Source of the DNA: Pantoea conspicua
GTDB lineage: Bacteria > Pseudomonadota > Gammaproteobacteria > Enterobacterales > Enterobacteriaceae
Direction of reading: 5' to 3'
Assembly (NCBI RefSeq): GCF_002095315.1
Contig: NZ_MLFN01000009.1
Coordinates: 24,131-88,130, forward strand
Length of the DNA stretch: 64,000 nucleotides
The notes beneath the pieces are model-generated. The model ran no database searches. It worked only from the letters and a program-made list of their open reading frames with translations, and had not been told where the DNA came from. How positions within the stretch are numbered: the first letter of the stretch is position 1; each line of letters starts with the position of its first letter. Positions 52,298-61,090 of this stretch are shown here, piece after piece. The translations under genes and the position numbers were made by a program.

Positions 52298-53671
52298 ATG
52301 GCACTTTGGGGTGGACGGTTTACCCAGGCAGCAGATCAACGTTTCAAACAGTTCAACGATTCGCTGCGCTTCGATTACCGCCTGGCGGAGCAGGACATCA
52401 TTGGCTCGGTCGCCTGGTCCAAAGCGCTGGTGACGGTAAATGTCCTGACACAGGATGAACAGCAGCAGCTGGAAGCCGCGCTGAATGCCTTGCTGGCCTC
52501 GGTGCGCGCCAATCCTGAGCAGATTTTGCAGAGCGACGCCGAAGACATCCATAGCTGGGTTGAAGGCCAGCTGATCGACAAAGTCGGTTCGCTGGGTAAA
52601 AAACTGCATACCGGTCGTAGCCGTAACGATCAGGTCGCCACCGATCTCAAACTGTGGTGCAAAATGCAGGTCGAGGCGCTGCTGGGTGCCACCCGTGAGT
52701 TGCAGCAGGCGCTGGTGGTCACCGCCGAAGCCAACCAGGATGCGGTGATGCCGGGCTACACTCACCTGCAGCGGGCGCAGCCGGTGACGTTCGCACACTG
52801 GTGTCTGGCCTATGTTGAAATGCTGGCACGGGATGAAAGTCGTCTGCAGGATACCCTGAAGCGGCTTGACGTCAGCCCGCTGGGCTGTGGCGCGCTGGCC
52901 GGTACGGCCTATGAAATTGATCGTCAGCAACTGGCGGGCTGGCTGGGCTTCGCCTCGGCGACCCGTAACAGTCTGGATACGGTATCTGACCGCGATCATG
53001 TGCTGGAACTGCTCTCTGACGCCGCGATCGGCATGGTCCATCTGTCGCGCTTTGCCGAAGATATGATCTTCTTCAACACCGGTGAAGCGGGCTTTATCGA
53101 ACTGTCCGACAAGGTGACGTCGGGTTCCTCACTGATGCCACAGAAGAAGAATCCGGATGCGCTGGAGCTGATCCGTGGCAAGTGTGGTCGGGTACAGGGC
53201 GCACTGACCGGCATGATGATGACGCTGAAAGGCTTGCCGCTGGCCTACAACAAAGATATGCAGGAAGACAAAGAGGGGCTGTTCGACGCGCTCGATACCT
53301 GGCTCGACTGCCTGCATATGTCGGTACTGGTGCTGGATGGCCTGCAGGTGAAGCGTCCACGTTGTCAGGAAGCCGCCGAGCAGGGTTACGCGAACTCTAC
53401 CGAGCTGGCTGATTATCTGGTGGCGAAGGGGGTTCCGTTCCGCGAAGCGCACCATATTGTCGGGGAAGTGGTGGTGGAGGCCATCCGGCAGGGCGTGGCG
53501 CTGGAGGCCCTGTCGCTGGCGCAGTTACAACCGTTCAGCGCGGTGATTGAAGAGGATGTCTATCCGATTCTGGCGCTGCAATCCTGTCTGGATCAGCGTA
53601 ATGCCCAGGGCGGCGTCTCGCCACAGCAGGTTGCGCAGGCTATCGCGGAAGCGAAGGAAAGACTTAGCTAA
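52298..53671 (+). CDS. argH: argininosuccinate lyase
   Basis: ArgH splits argininosuccinate into arginine and fumarate, the last arginine step. The 457-residue product matches E. coli. It starts [14 protein letters not shown] and contains [28 protein letters not shown] and the superfamily signature [15 protein letters not shown] 52298 follows AAAGGAGTTTCAC. A strong terminator follows. Confidence 0.98.
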   Translation: MALWGGRFTQAADQRFKQFNDSLRFDYRLAEQDIIGSVAWSKALVTVNVLTQDEQQQLEAALNALLASVRANPEQILQSDAEDIHSWVEGQLIDKVGSLGKKLHTGRSRNDQVATDLKLWCKMQVEALLGATRELQQALVVTAEANQDAVMPGYTHLQRAQPVTFAHWCLAYVEMLARDESRLQDTLKRLDVSPLGCGALAGTAYEIDRQQLAGWLGFASATRNSLDTVSDRDHVLELLSDAAIGMVHLSRFAEDMIFFNTGEAGFIELSDKVTSGSSLMPQKKNPDALELIRGKCGRVQGALTGMMMTLKGLPLAYNKDMQEDKEGLFDALDTWLDCLHMSVLVLDGLQVKRPRCQEAAEQGYANSTELADYLVAKGVPFREAHHIVGEVVVEAIRQGVALEALSLAQLQPFSAVIEEDVYPILALQSCLDQRNAQGGVSPQQVAQAIAEAKERLS

Positions 53672-53695
53672 GCAAATAACAATTAAATTGATTTG

Positions 53696-53729
53696 CTGGC
53701 AAAGAGGACACTTTGCCAGTTTTATTTTC
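53696..53729 (+). terminator. intrinsic terminator of argCBGH
   Basis: A perfect nine-base stem CTGGCAAAG/CTTTGCCAG (53696-53704 with 53711-53719) is followed by TTTTATTTTCTTT. Confidence 0.92.
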
Positions 53730-53879
53730 TTTGTTCAAAAAGCGTGTGAAGGCCTGAACAAGAGGCGGGGCCGCTTAGGGGGCGGACTGTAAGGGAGAGC
53801 ATCTCACCCTGGTCGCGCTTATTATTTTGCCAGCAAGTTTTCAGTTCGCCTCGCGAATGCGTCTTGGCGATGGATGGGA

Positions 53880-54181
53880 TTATTCAGCGCCAAAACTTTT
53901 CCGATAGTCGCTGAGCAGCAGGCCCGTCTGTTCGTAACCTATCGTTAATGAAGATATCAGGCCCAGTGCTCCGCCCATTATGGGACCAACCATTATCCCC
54001 ACTAATTGGGAAATTGCGCCGACAATAAATCCGCCACCGCCGCCCAGTAGCCCCCCAGAGACATACCGGTAGACATACCATCCAACACATTACTTAATAC
54101 CTGATCCATCGTCGCCCAGGTTTCCATAGTAACGGCTGCGCCGCTGACAAATTGTTGTTCAGTCGTTGATAATTCTCTCAT
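53880..54181 (-). pseudogene. class II microcin-like precursor peptide A, frameshifted in a G6 run
   Basis: From ATG 54181 (RBS AAAGGAACAAGC) the frame starts MRELSTTEQQFVSGA, a double-glycine-type leader like that of microcin L. It reads on to MSTGMSLGG, then shifts and would stop at 54002 after 59 residues. Adding one G to the six-G run at 54051-54056 gives a 100-residue peptide ending at 53880. The restored part, LLGGGGGFIVGAISQLVGI then VGPIMGGALGL and LLSDYRKSFGAE, aligns closely with peptide B. The mature part would be hydrophobic and GxxxG-rich. The restored reading is an inference. Confidence 0.75.
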
Positions 54182-54284
54182 GCTTGTTCCTTTATCCGAA
54201 ATAAAAAAGGCGTGATAATCTAATTTTAAAAGAGTATCCCGCCCTGACTTATTTATTAAAACTGATCAACCAAAAAAACTGATA

Positions 54285-54572
54285 TTAATAGGTGTTACCT
54301 GGGCCGAAGATGGTGCGGTAATCTGCTATTAATTCACGCACAGTATCAACATCTGTTGCTGCGCCAACTACGAGACCAAGCAAACCGCCCATAATTGGCG
54401 AAACGATAATACCAACCAGTTGAGAAATCCCACCTATAATCCAGCCGCCGCCAGTGCCCCATTTTCCGCCAATTGCCATACCAGTTGCGGCACCGTCCAT
54501 CATGCCGAACAGCGCGCCTGCCATGTCTGCACCGCTGACAGAATTCAATTCCTCATGAGATAATGTACGCAT
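54285..54572 (-). CDS. class II microcin-like precursor peptide B
   Basis: A 95-residue peptide from ATG 54572 (RBS AAAGGAAATAACT). Its leader MRTLSHEELNSVSGA resembles the colicin V leader (MRTLTLNELDSVSGG), with GA instead of GG at the predicted cleavage site, as in microcin L. The mature part is small-residue rich and membrane-seeking: GKWGTGGGWIIGG, then ISQLVGIIVSPIMGGLLGLV, ending TIFGPGNTY. It shares the ISQLVGI-PIMGG-LGL block with peptide A, suggesting duplication or a two-peptide bacteriocin. The frame is open upstream to 54635 but the leader fixes the start. No exporter gene is adjacent. Confidence 0.8.
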   Translation of the reverse strand: MRTLSHEELNSVSGADMAGALFGMMDGAATGMAIGGKWGTGGGWIIGGISQLVGIIVSPIMGGLLGLVVGAATDVDTVRELIADYRTIFGPGNTY

Positions 54573-54612
54573 AGTTATTTCCTTTATATATGTTGAATTT
54601 ATTTGCTGTGTA

Positions 54613-54804
54613 TTAAAATCGCGCCTTAGCAACACGATTAATGTAGTGCGAGGTTACAATAATCAATATGAAAGCCATGGTATATAGACAAATTGCTATA
54701 TTGATAAAATCCTTCGAATTATCGGGCCTCATTTTGAAATGCATAAGGAAACAGGATTGTTTTCTGGTGTGTCTCATTAAGATGGATTGCTCGTTTATCG
54801 CCAT
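54613..54804 (-). CDS. small single-span membrane protein, candidate immunity protein
   Basis: A possible 63-residue protein from ATG 54804 (MAINEQSILM; RBS CCGGAAAT). It has a basic N-terminal half and one C-terminal membrane span (FINIAICLYTMAFILIIV). It ends 40 bases before peptide B on the same strand. Colicin V has a similarly placed small membrane immunity protein (Cvi), so immunity is plausible, but I see no sequence match. An alternative start at 54840 exists. It could also be a chance frame in AT-rich DNA. Confidence 0.4.
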   Translation of the reverse strand: MAINEQSILMRHTRKQSCFLMHFKMRPDNSKDFINIAICLYTMAFILIIVTSHYINRVAKARF

Positions 54805-55211
54805 TAATTTCCGGAAATTCCTGTAGGAAAAACGATTCAAAGCAGAGTAATGATTAAGTCGTATTTGTCACTATGCGATTTTATTACAGCGTTAATACTT
54901 CCAGATAACAGGCTGATGGGGAAGGGTAGGGTGCTGAAAAAATTGATGTCAAAGGGGGGTGGAAAATAAAAGGGGTGAGAAAAATAAAATTCTGAGGCAA
55001 CTAATATAGCGACGCTTAATCCATTCAGCGTATCAGCGGCGAAAAGCGAATAATAGACAATAGAAAGAGATTATTTTGTGGAAATATTGAGCCTGCAGGG
55101 TAAAAAAAGCGGGCATGATAAATGCCCGCCAACCTCTAGCTTCAGAATTACGACTTTTTTTATAGGCACATCATCAAAGGGCCAGCACTCCCGGCTGACA
55201 CAGTGATAGGT
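54805..55211. other. AT-rich region upstream of the microcin-like locus
   Basis: About 400 bases without a convincing gene. It should contain the promoter for the minus-strand peptide genes. It includes G-rich stretches near 54919-54980 and, at 55101-55129, the terminator of the prx-grx gene. Composition is unlike the core genes on both sides. Confidence 0.5.
55101..55129 (-). terminator. intrinsic terminator of the prx-grx gene
   Basis: On the minus strand GCGGGCAT pairs with ATGCCCGC (55109-55116 with 55122-55129), followed by TTTTTTTA. It lies about 80 bases past the stop. Confidence 0.88.
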
Positions 55212-55946
55212 TTACGCTGACAGCAGGAACTGCTCCAGGTCATCGCTGCCGCCGATATGACGACCACCGATAAACACCTGTGGTACCGTCGCCCGGCCAG
55301 AAACGGCACGCAGGCTAACGGTGGTGGCATCCTGTCCCAGCACGATCTCTTCATACTGAATACCGTGGTCTATCAGCAGCTGTTTTGCTTTAGTGCAGAA
55401 CGGGCAGCCCGGCTTGGTAAAAACCGAGACAGATTCCTGCGCTTTACATTCCGGGGCCAGGTACCGCAGCATCGTATCGGCATCTGATACTTCAAACGGA
55501 TCGCCTGGCTTGTTGGGTTCAACAAACATTTTCTCAACCACACCGTTACGTACCAGCATGGAGTAACGCCACGAGCGCGCACCAAAGCCGAGATCGGCTT
55601 TCTCAACCAGCATCTCCATGCCTCGGGTAAATTCGCCGTTACCATCAGGAATAAAGGTAATGTTCTCGGCACGCTGTTCCGCTTTCCACGCATTCATCAC
55701 AAAGGTGTCATTGACGGAGACACACAAAATGCTGTCCACGCCCTGTTGCGCGAAAAGGCTGTACAGTTCGTTGTAACGCGGCAGATGGCTGGATGAACAA
55801 GTCGGTGTAAAAGCCCCCGGCAGAGAGAAAACGATCACAGTTTTATTTTTAAACAGTTCATCAGTGGTGATATCGACCCAGCGATCGCCCTGACGCGTGT
55901 GAAATGTGACCGGCGGAATTGCTTTACCTTCCTGACTTGAAAACAT
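55212..55946 (-). CDS. hybrid peroxiredoxin-glutaredoxin (glutathione peroxidase)
   Basis: A 244-residue fusion. The N-terminal Prx5-type domain has the peroxidatic Cys50 in [15 protein letters not shown]. The C-terminal glutaredoxin has CPFC (Cys181-Cys184) and [14 protein letters not shown]. It reduces peroxides with glutathione in one polypeptide, like Haemophilus Prx/Grx. It is divergent from oxyR with a candidate OxyR site between, so peroxide induction is likely. Start [10 protein letters not shown] at 55946. E. coli lacks this gene. Confidence 0.95.
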   Translation of the reverse strand: MFSSQEGKAIPPVTFHTRQGDRWVDITTDELFKNKTVIVFSLPGAFTPTCSSSHLPRYNELYSLFAQQGVDSILCVSVNDTFVMNAWKAEQRAENITFIPDGNGEFTRGMEMLVEKADLGFGARSWRYSMLVRNGVVEKMFVEPNKPGDPFEVSDADTMLRYLAPECKAQESVSVFTKPGCPFCTKAKQLLIDHGIQYEEIVLGQDATTVSLRAVSGRATVPQVFIGGRHIGGSDDLEQFLLSA

Positions 55947-56006
55947 TTTTTCTCCAGAGTGGCGCATGCCTTACTTCAATGCGTGCATTATTCCCGCCCA
56001 CCCTTG

Positions 56007-56038
56007 ATAGGCTAATCGTTCATTGCTATTCTATCTAT
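56007..56038. promoter_or_regulatory. candidate OxyR-binding site between prx-grx and oxyR
   Basis: ATAG at 56007-56010 and CTAT at 56026-56029, 56031-56034 and 56035-56038 fit loosely the OxyR pattern of ATAG/CTAT contacts in successive grooves. The spacing is imperfect, but placement 33 bases upstream of oxyR and about 60 upstream of prx-grx fits autoregulation and peroxide control. Confidence 0.45.
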
Positions 56039-56070
56039 CGCCACGGACTATCGTGGTCTGGAGGGTAATA

Positions 56071-56988
56071 ATGAATATTCGTGATCTTGAATATCTGGTT
56101 TCGCTTGCTGAACACCGTCATTTCCGCCGCGCTGCGGATGCGTGTCATGTCAGTCAGCCTACGTTAAGCGGGCAGATCCGTAAGCTGGAAGATGAGCTGG
56201 GCGTCATGCTGCTGGAGCGCACCAGCCGTAAAGTGCTGTTCACTCAGGCGGGATTGCTGCTGGTGGATCAGGCACGAACGGTGCTGCGCGAAGTAAAAGT
56301 GCTGAAAGAGATGGCCAGTCAGCAAGGGGAAGCGATGTCAGGCCCGCTGCATATCGGCCTCATTCCCACCACCGGCCCCTATCTGCTGCCGCAAATTATT
56401 CCGATGCTGCATCAGACGTTCCCGAAACTTGAAATGTATCTGCACGAAGCGCAAACCCAGCAGCTACTGGCCCAGCTCGATAGCGGCAAGCTGGACTGTG
56501 CCATTCTGGCGCTGGTCAAAGAGAGTGAAGCCTTTATTGAGGTGCCGTTGTTTGATGAGCCAATGAAACTGGCAGTCTATGCTGATCATCCGTGGCGCGA
56601 TCGCGATCGGGTGCCGATGTCCGATCTGGCTGGCGAAAAACTGCTGATGCTGGAAGATGGTCACTGTTTGCGCGATCAGGCGATGGGCTTCTGTTTCGAG
56701 GCGGGCGCGGATGAAGATACTCATTTCCGCGCGACCAGTCTTGAAACGCTGCGCAATATGGTGGCGGCAGGCAGCGGCATTACGCTGCTTCCGGCGCTGG
56801 CGGTACCACCAGAACGTATTCGCGATGGTGTCTGCTATCTGCCCTGTTATAAACCGGTTCCTCAGCGCACTATCGCGCTGGTCTACCGTCCGGGTTCACC
56901 TCTGCGCAGCCGTTATGAACAGCTGGCAGAGGCCATTAAAACCCACATGCAACATCATTTCGACACGGCGTTAAAACAGGCGGTTTAA
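56071..56988 (+). CDS. oxyR: hydrogen-peroxide-sensing transcriptional regulator OxyR
   Basis: OxyR is a LysR-family activator of peroxide defence. Its 305 residues match E. coli. The helix-turn-helix is [19 protein letters not shown]. The redox cysteines Cys199 (LEDGHCLRD) and Cys208 (MGFCFEAG) are conserved, so it should form the activating disulfide. Start [10 protein letters not shown] at 56071; the frame is open to 56023. Its 3' end overlaps sthA by 18 bases convergently. Confidence 0.98.
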   Translation: MNIRDLEYLVSLAEHRHFRRAADACHVSQPTLSGQIRKLEDELGVMLLERTSRKVLFTQAGLLLVDQARTVLREVKVLKEMASQQGEAMSGPLHIGLIPTTGPYLLPQIIPMLHQTFPKLEMYLHEAQTQQLLAQLDSGKLDCAILALVKESEAFIEVPLFDEPMKLAVYADHPWRDRDRVPMSDLAGEKLLMLEDGHCLRDQAMGFCFEAGADEDTHFRATSLETLRNMVAAGSGITLLPALAVPPERIRDGVCYLPCYKPVPQRTIALVYRPGSPLRSRYEQLAEAIKTHMQHHFDTALKQAV

Positions 56989-58371
56989 GCCATTTAATGC
57001 CGCCACGCGATAGGCTTCGGCCATGGTAGGGTAGTTAAAGGTGGTATTCACGAAGTACTCAATCGTGTTGCCACCATTTTTCTGCTCCATGATCGCCTGA
57101 CCGATGTGGATAATTTCGGCCGCACGTTCGCCAAAGCAGTGGATTCCCAGAATCTCTTTGGTTTCGCGGTGGAACAGGATCTTCAGGCTGCCAACGTTCA
57201 TACCGACAATCTGCGCCCGCGCCAGATGTTTAAACTGCGCACGTCCCACTTCGTAAGGTACCTTCATCGCCGTCAGCTGCTGCTCGGTTTTGCCTACGGA
57301 GCTGATTTCCGGAATGGTATAGATCCCGGTCGGGATATCTTCAATCAGATGCGCTGAGGCTTCGCCTTTAATGATCGCCTGTGCGGCAATCCGGCCCTGA
57401 TCGTAAGCCGCTGAGGCCAGGCTCGGGTAACCAATTACATCACCGACCGCATAGATGTGCGGCTGCGCGGTCTGGTACATGCTGTTGACTTTCAGCAGGC
57501 CACGGCCATCCGCTTCCAGTCCGACATTTTCCAGCGACAGCGAATCGGTGTTGCCGGTACGCCCGTTGGCGTACAGCAGACAGTCCGCTTTCACTTTCTT
57601 GCCCGATTTCAGATGGATAATCACGCCATCTTCCACCCCTTCGATCTTCTCAAACTCTTCGTTGTGACGAATAACCACGCCGCTGTTCCAGAAGTGGTAT
57701 GAGAGTGAGTCAGACATCTCCTGATCCAGGAATGCCAGCAGACGATCGCGGGTATTAATCAGGTCAACTTTGACGTTCAGGCCCCTGAAAATCGACGCAT
57801 ATTCACAGCCAATCACCCCGGCACCATAAATAATTACGTGGCCAGGTTCGTGATGCAGATTAAGAATGGAGTCGGAGTCATAGACGCGCGGATGGGTAAA
57901 ATCAACGTCATCAGGATGGTAAGGGCGCGAACCACAGGCGATGACAAACTTTTCCGCAGTCAGGCGTTCACGTGTGCCATCAGGTTGTTCAATCTCGAGG
58001 GTGTTAGCATCAACAAAACGGGCATCACCCTGATAAAGCTCACAGCGGTTACGCTCATAGAACCCCTGACGCATCGCCGTTTGCTGGCTGATCACGTTTT
58101 CAGTGTGATTAAGAATGTCAGCGAATGAGGAGCGGAGCAGTCGGGTGTGGTCGCTGTAGAGCGGGTTTTGGTTAAATTCGATGATGCGACTGACGGCGTG
58201 GCGAAGTGCTTTAGAAGGGATGGTGCCCCAGTGCGTACAACCGCCGCCGATGTTGTGGTAGCGTTCGATCACTGCGATGCGCGCTCCCTGCTTCACCAGT
58301 CCCATCGCCGCACCTTCACCGCCGGGTCCTGAGCCAATCACAATGGCATCGTAATCGTAAGACTTTTGCAT
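56971..58371 (-). CDS. sthA: soluble pyridine nucleotide transhydrogenase
   Basis: SthA (UdhA) transfers hydride from NADPH to NAD+, draining excess NADPH. The 466-residue flavoprotein has the FAD loop [14 protein letters not shown] near residue 12. [15 protein letters not shown] has a single cysteine where related disulfide reductases have CxxxxC, a feature of SthA. A second nucleotide loop, [14 protein letters not shown], follows. Confidence 0.98.
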   Translation of the reverse strand: MQKSYDYDAIVIGSGPGGEGAAMGLVKQGARIAVIERYHNIGGGCTHWGTIPSKALRHAVSRIIEFNQNPLYSDHTRLLRSSFADILNHTENVISQQTAMRQGFYERNRCELYQGDARFVDANTLEIEQPDGTRERLTAEKFVIACGSRPYHPDDVDFTHPRVYDSDSILNLHHEPGHVIIYGAGVIGCEYASIFRGLNVKVDLINTRDRLLAFLDQEMSDSLSYHFWNSGVVIRHNEEFEKIEGVEDGVIIHLKSGKKVKADCLLYANGRTGNTDSLSLENVGLEADGRGLLKVNSMYQTAQPHIYAVGDVIGYPSLASAAYDQGRIAAQAIIKGEASAHLIEDIPTGIYTIPEISSVGKTEQQLTAMKVPYEVGRAQFKHLARAQIVGMNVGSLKILFHRETKEILGIHCFGERAAEIIHIGQAIMEQKNGGNTIEYFVNTTFNYPTMAEAYRVAALNGLNRLF

Positions 58372-58563
58372 ACCGATACGTCCTATTATTTATACATTTT
58401 TACAACGAGATTCTAACATCTCGCCGCGCACTTCTGAATTCTATCAGCGATTTTCATCACAGTTTGACAAAGAGTGAGGTTCACAGGCGGTGACAAAGTT
58501 TGCCACTCTGTACGCTGAAAATTTTGTTATAGTGCCCGCTTAATACCGCAAAAGGCAGAGAGA

Positions 58564-59214
58564 ATGGGCGTCAGAGCGCAACAAAAAGAACGTACACGAC
58601 GTACACTGATTGAAGCAGCGTTCAGTCAGCTCAGCGCCGAACGCAGTTTTGCCAGTCTGAGTTTGCGAGAGGTTGCCCGTGAAGCGGGCATTGCCCCGAC
58701 CTCGTTTTATCGACATTTTAAGGATGTTGATGAGCTGGGGCTGACCATGGTCGATGAAAGCGGACTGATGTTGCGACAACTGATGCGCCAGGCACGCCAG
58801 CGTATCGCCAAGGGCGGCAGCATTATCAAAACCTCGGTTGCCACCTTTATGGAGTTCATTGGCAACAATCCCAATGCATTCCGCCTGTTACTGCGTGAAC
58901 GTTCCGGCACCTCTGCCGCTTTTCGTGCTGCGGTGGCACGTGAAATTCAGCATTTTATCGCTGAACTGGCCGATTATCTTGAGGTCGAAAACCGCATGCC
59001 GCGCAGTTTTACCGAAGCGCAGGCTGAAGCGATGGTGACCATTGTGTTCAGCGCAGGTGCCGAAGCGCTGGATGTCGATGCTGAACAGCGCCGTAAGCTG
59101 GAAGATCGTCTGGTGCTGCAATTACGCATGATCGCCAAAGGCGCCTATTACTGGTACCGCCGGGAACAAGAACGACTGGCGGTAACCCTGGAAAAACCCG
59201 AGAGCAATGAATAA
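58564..59214 (+). CDS. fabR: HTH-type repressor of unsaturated fatty acid synthesis FabR
   Basis: FabR is a TetR-family repressor of fabA and fabB that senses the unsaturated/saturated acyl-thioester ratio. The 216-residue protein has the helix-turn-helix [20 protein letters not shown] and the very conserved [20 protein letters not shown]. It is divergent from sthA, and yijD follows closely. Confidence 0.97.
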   Translation: MGVRAQQKERTRRTLIEAAFSQLSAERSFASLSLREVAREAGIAPTSFYRHFKDVDELGLTMVDESGLMLRQLMRQARQRIAKGGSIIKTSVATFMEFIGNNPNAFRLLLRERSGTSAAFRAAVAREIQHFIAELADYLEVENRMPRSFTEAQAEAMVTIVFSAGAEALDVDAEQRRKLEDRLVLQLRMIAKGAYYWYRREQERLAVTLEKPESNE

Positions 59215-59224
59215 GGATCAGGCC

Positions 59225-59578
59225 ATGACCCACCCGAGTTCCCGCGATAAAGGCACATTGTTACTGGCTTTTATTACCGGTTTAGCGATTAACGGCTCGT
59301 TTTCCGTGCTGTTCAGCGCTTTTGTTCCGTTTTCGATTTTTCCGCTGATCGCGCTTGGCCTGGCGGCCTGGTGTCTGCATCAGCGTTATCTCAACACCAA
59401 CATGCCTGACGGTATGCCGGGCCTGGCGGCAGCGTTTTTCCTGCTGGGGATTCTGGTTTATAGCGCGCTGGTGCGGGCGGAATATCCCGATATTGGCTCG
59501 AACTTCATCCCGACCATTCTGATGGTGGCGCTGGTGTTCTGGATTGCGACACGCTTTAAGCGCAAACGTAATCAGTAA
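59225..59578 (+). CDS. yijD: DUF1422 inner-membrane protein YijD
   Basis: A 117-residue protein with about four membrane spans: DKGTLLLAFITGLAINGSF, IFPLIALGLAAWCL, AAAFFLLGILVYSALV and FIPTILMVALVFWIATRF. VRAEYPDIGSNF is conserved in the family. Function is unknown. ATG 59225 has AAGGATCAGG upstream; ATG 59207, overlapping the fabR stop by eight bases, is an alternative. It is co-transcribed with fabR as in E. coli. Confidence 0.92.
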   Translation: MTHPSSRDKGTLLLAFITGLAINGSFSVLFSAFVPFSIFPLIALGLAAWCLHQRYLNTNMPDGMPGLAAAFFLLGILVYSALVRAEYPDIGSNFIPTILMVALVFWIATRFKRKRNQ

Positions 59579-59590
59579 GGGCGAGAGAAT

Positions 59591-59622
59591 AAAAAACGGG
59601 AACCTCAGGGTTCCCGTTTTTG
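59591..59622. terminator. bidirectional terminator between yijD and trmA
   Basis: AAAACGGGAACC (59593-59604) pairs with GGTTCCCGTTTT (59609-59620) around TCAG. A and T tails on both sides serve both convergent genes. Confidence 0.9.
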
Positions 59623-59623
59623 T

Positions 59624-60727
59624 TTACGCTTTACGCGTCAGCAGCACGCCGCATTCCATATGGTGGGTATAGGGGAACTGATCAAACAGCGCCAGTCGTG
59701 TCACCTCATGGGTCTGCGCCAGCGTCTGAAGATTATCGCTCAGGGTCTGCGGGTTGCAGGAGATATAAAGGATGCGCGGATAAGCCTGCACCATCTTCAC
59801 CGTCTCTTCATCCAGCCCACTGCGCGGCGGATCGACAAAAATGGTTTCGCATTCATAGCTGCTCAGGTCAATGCCTTCCAGGCGATTGAAACGGCGCACG
59901 CCGGTCATCGCCTGCGTAAACTCTTCAGCCGCCATACGGATGATCTGCACATTATCGATCTGGTTAGCGGCAATGTTGTACTGCGCTGACGCCACCGAGG
60001 GTTTGGCGATTTCGGTTGCCAGCACCCGGCGGAAATTACGCGCCAGCGCCAGTGAGAAGTTGCCGTTGCCGCAATAGAGCTCCAGCAGGTCACCCTGCGA
60101 ACCCTGAGTGACGTCCAGCGCCCATTCCAGCATCTGAATATTCATCGCTGCGTTTGGCTGAGTGAAGCTGTTCTCAACCTGCCGATAAATCATCTCTCGT
60201 CCTGCTACCGGCAGACGTTCATCGACATAATCCCGATCGAGGCAGATTTTGGTTTTGGTGGCGCGACCAATCAGCTGCACATCAAGCCCTTCGGCGCGTA
60301 GCTGATCCCGCAGTTCGCTGGCGGCCTGCTGCCACGCGTCATCCAGCTTACGGTGATAGAGCAGCGAGATAACAATCTGATTGCTCAGAGTCGACAGATA
60401 ATCGATCTGAAACAGTTTATGGCGCAGCGTACGATTGTCGCGGATCGCCGCGATCATCTTCGGCATCAGCTGGTTGATCAATTCACTGGCGGCCGGGAAC
60501 TGATCGACACGGATCCGCTCGCGGGTCTGCTGATCAAAGATAATGTGGTAGATGTCATCGCCATCGTGCCACAGGCGGAACTCGGCACGCATACGATAGT
60601 GGCTGACCGGTGAACGGAACACCTCCACCTCGGGCGCAGCAAATGGCGTCATCATCGTCACTAAACGACTGACTTTTTCCGCCAGTTGCGCGTCATATTG
60701 TTCAATAGGGAGATGTTCGGGTGTCAT
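59624..60727 (-). CDS. trmA: tRNA (uracil(54)-C5)-methyltransferase
   Basis: TrmA makes ribothymidine at position 54 of tRNAs. The 367-residue SAM enzyme (E. coli 366) has [16 protein letters not shown] (SAM site), [14 protein letters not shown], and the catalytic Cys in [11 protein letters not shown] near residue 324. ATG 60727 gives [19 protein letters not shown]. Confidence 0.98.
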   Translation of the reverse strand: MTPEHLPIEQYDAQLAEKVSRLVTMMTPFAAPEVEVFRSPVSHYRMRAEFRLWHDGDDIYHIIFDQQTRERIRVDQFPAASELINQLMPKMIAAIRDNRTLRHKLFQIDYLSTLSNQIVISLLYHRKLDDAWQQAASELRDQLRAEGLDVQLIGRATKTKICLDRDYVDERLPVAGREMIYRQVENSFTQPNAAMNIQMLEWALDVTQGSQGDLLELYCGNGNFSLALARNFRRVLATEIAKPSVASAQYNIAANQIDNVQIIRMAAEEFTQAMTGVRRFNRLEGIDLSSYECETIFVDPPRSGLDEETVKMVQAYPRILYISCNPQTLSDNLQTLAQTHEVTRLALFDQFPYTHHMECGVLLTRKA

Positions 60728-60839
60728 GATCCGTCCTGATTAATAGCTTACCAGCGGGCGATTGTAGGGATTCACTTGCTGATGTCCAGCCCTGCGGCGA
60801 TAAGAAGTGTGGAAGTCTGGACTTCCGAATCGCCACTCC

Positions 60840-61015
60840 GTAGACTGCGTTTGCCGGCCTCAAGCCCGAGATAATAGGGAATCCAGTGTGAATCTGGAGC
60901 TGACGCGCAGCGGTAAGGAATGTCGTGGTGAGTGCAATTGCAGACACTGTCCTGCGGGATGGGAAGTCATCACCACTTATGGTTCCCAGCCCGAAGACCT
61001 GCCGGTGTGACGTCG
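60840..61015 (+). promoter_or_regulatory. cobalamin (adenosylcobalamin) riboswitch of btuB
   Basis: The leader contains the conserved core in order: GCCGG at 60853, AATAGGGAATCCAGTGTGAA, TCTGGAGCTGACGCGCAGCG then GTAAGG, the variable peripheral arm with GGGAAGTCATCACC, and AGCCCGAAGACCTGCCGGT at 60989-61005. It is nearly identical to the E. coli btuB riboswitch core. On binding adenosylcobalamin it should block btuB translation. Confidence 0.96.
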
Positions 61016-61090
61016 CTACTTGTACGATCATCGCGTTCTATTGATTGTATGCCTGCGGCATCCTGCTTTATCTTTTGGATGCAATTAAAA

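Noticed and set aside
53884..54090. Third-frame open stretch starting MCWMVCLPVCLW
   Set aside because: It is neither of the two frames that align with peptide B; the restored peptide A explains this DNA better.
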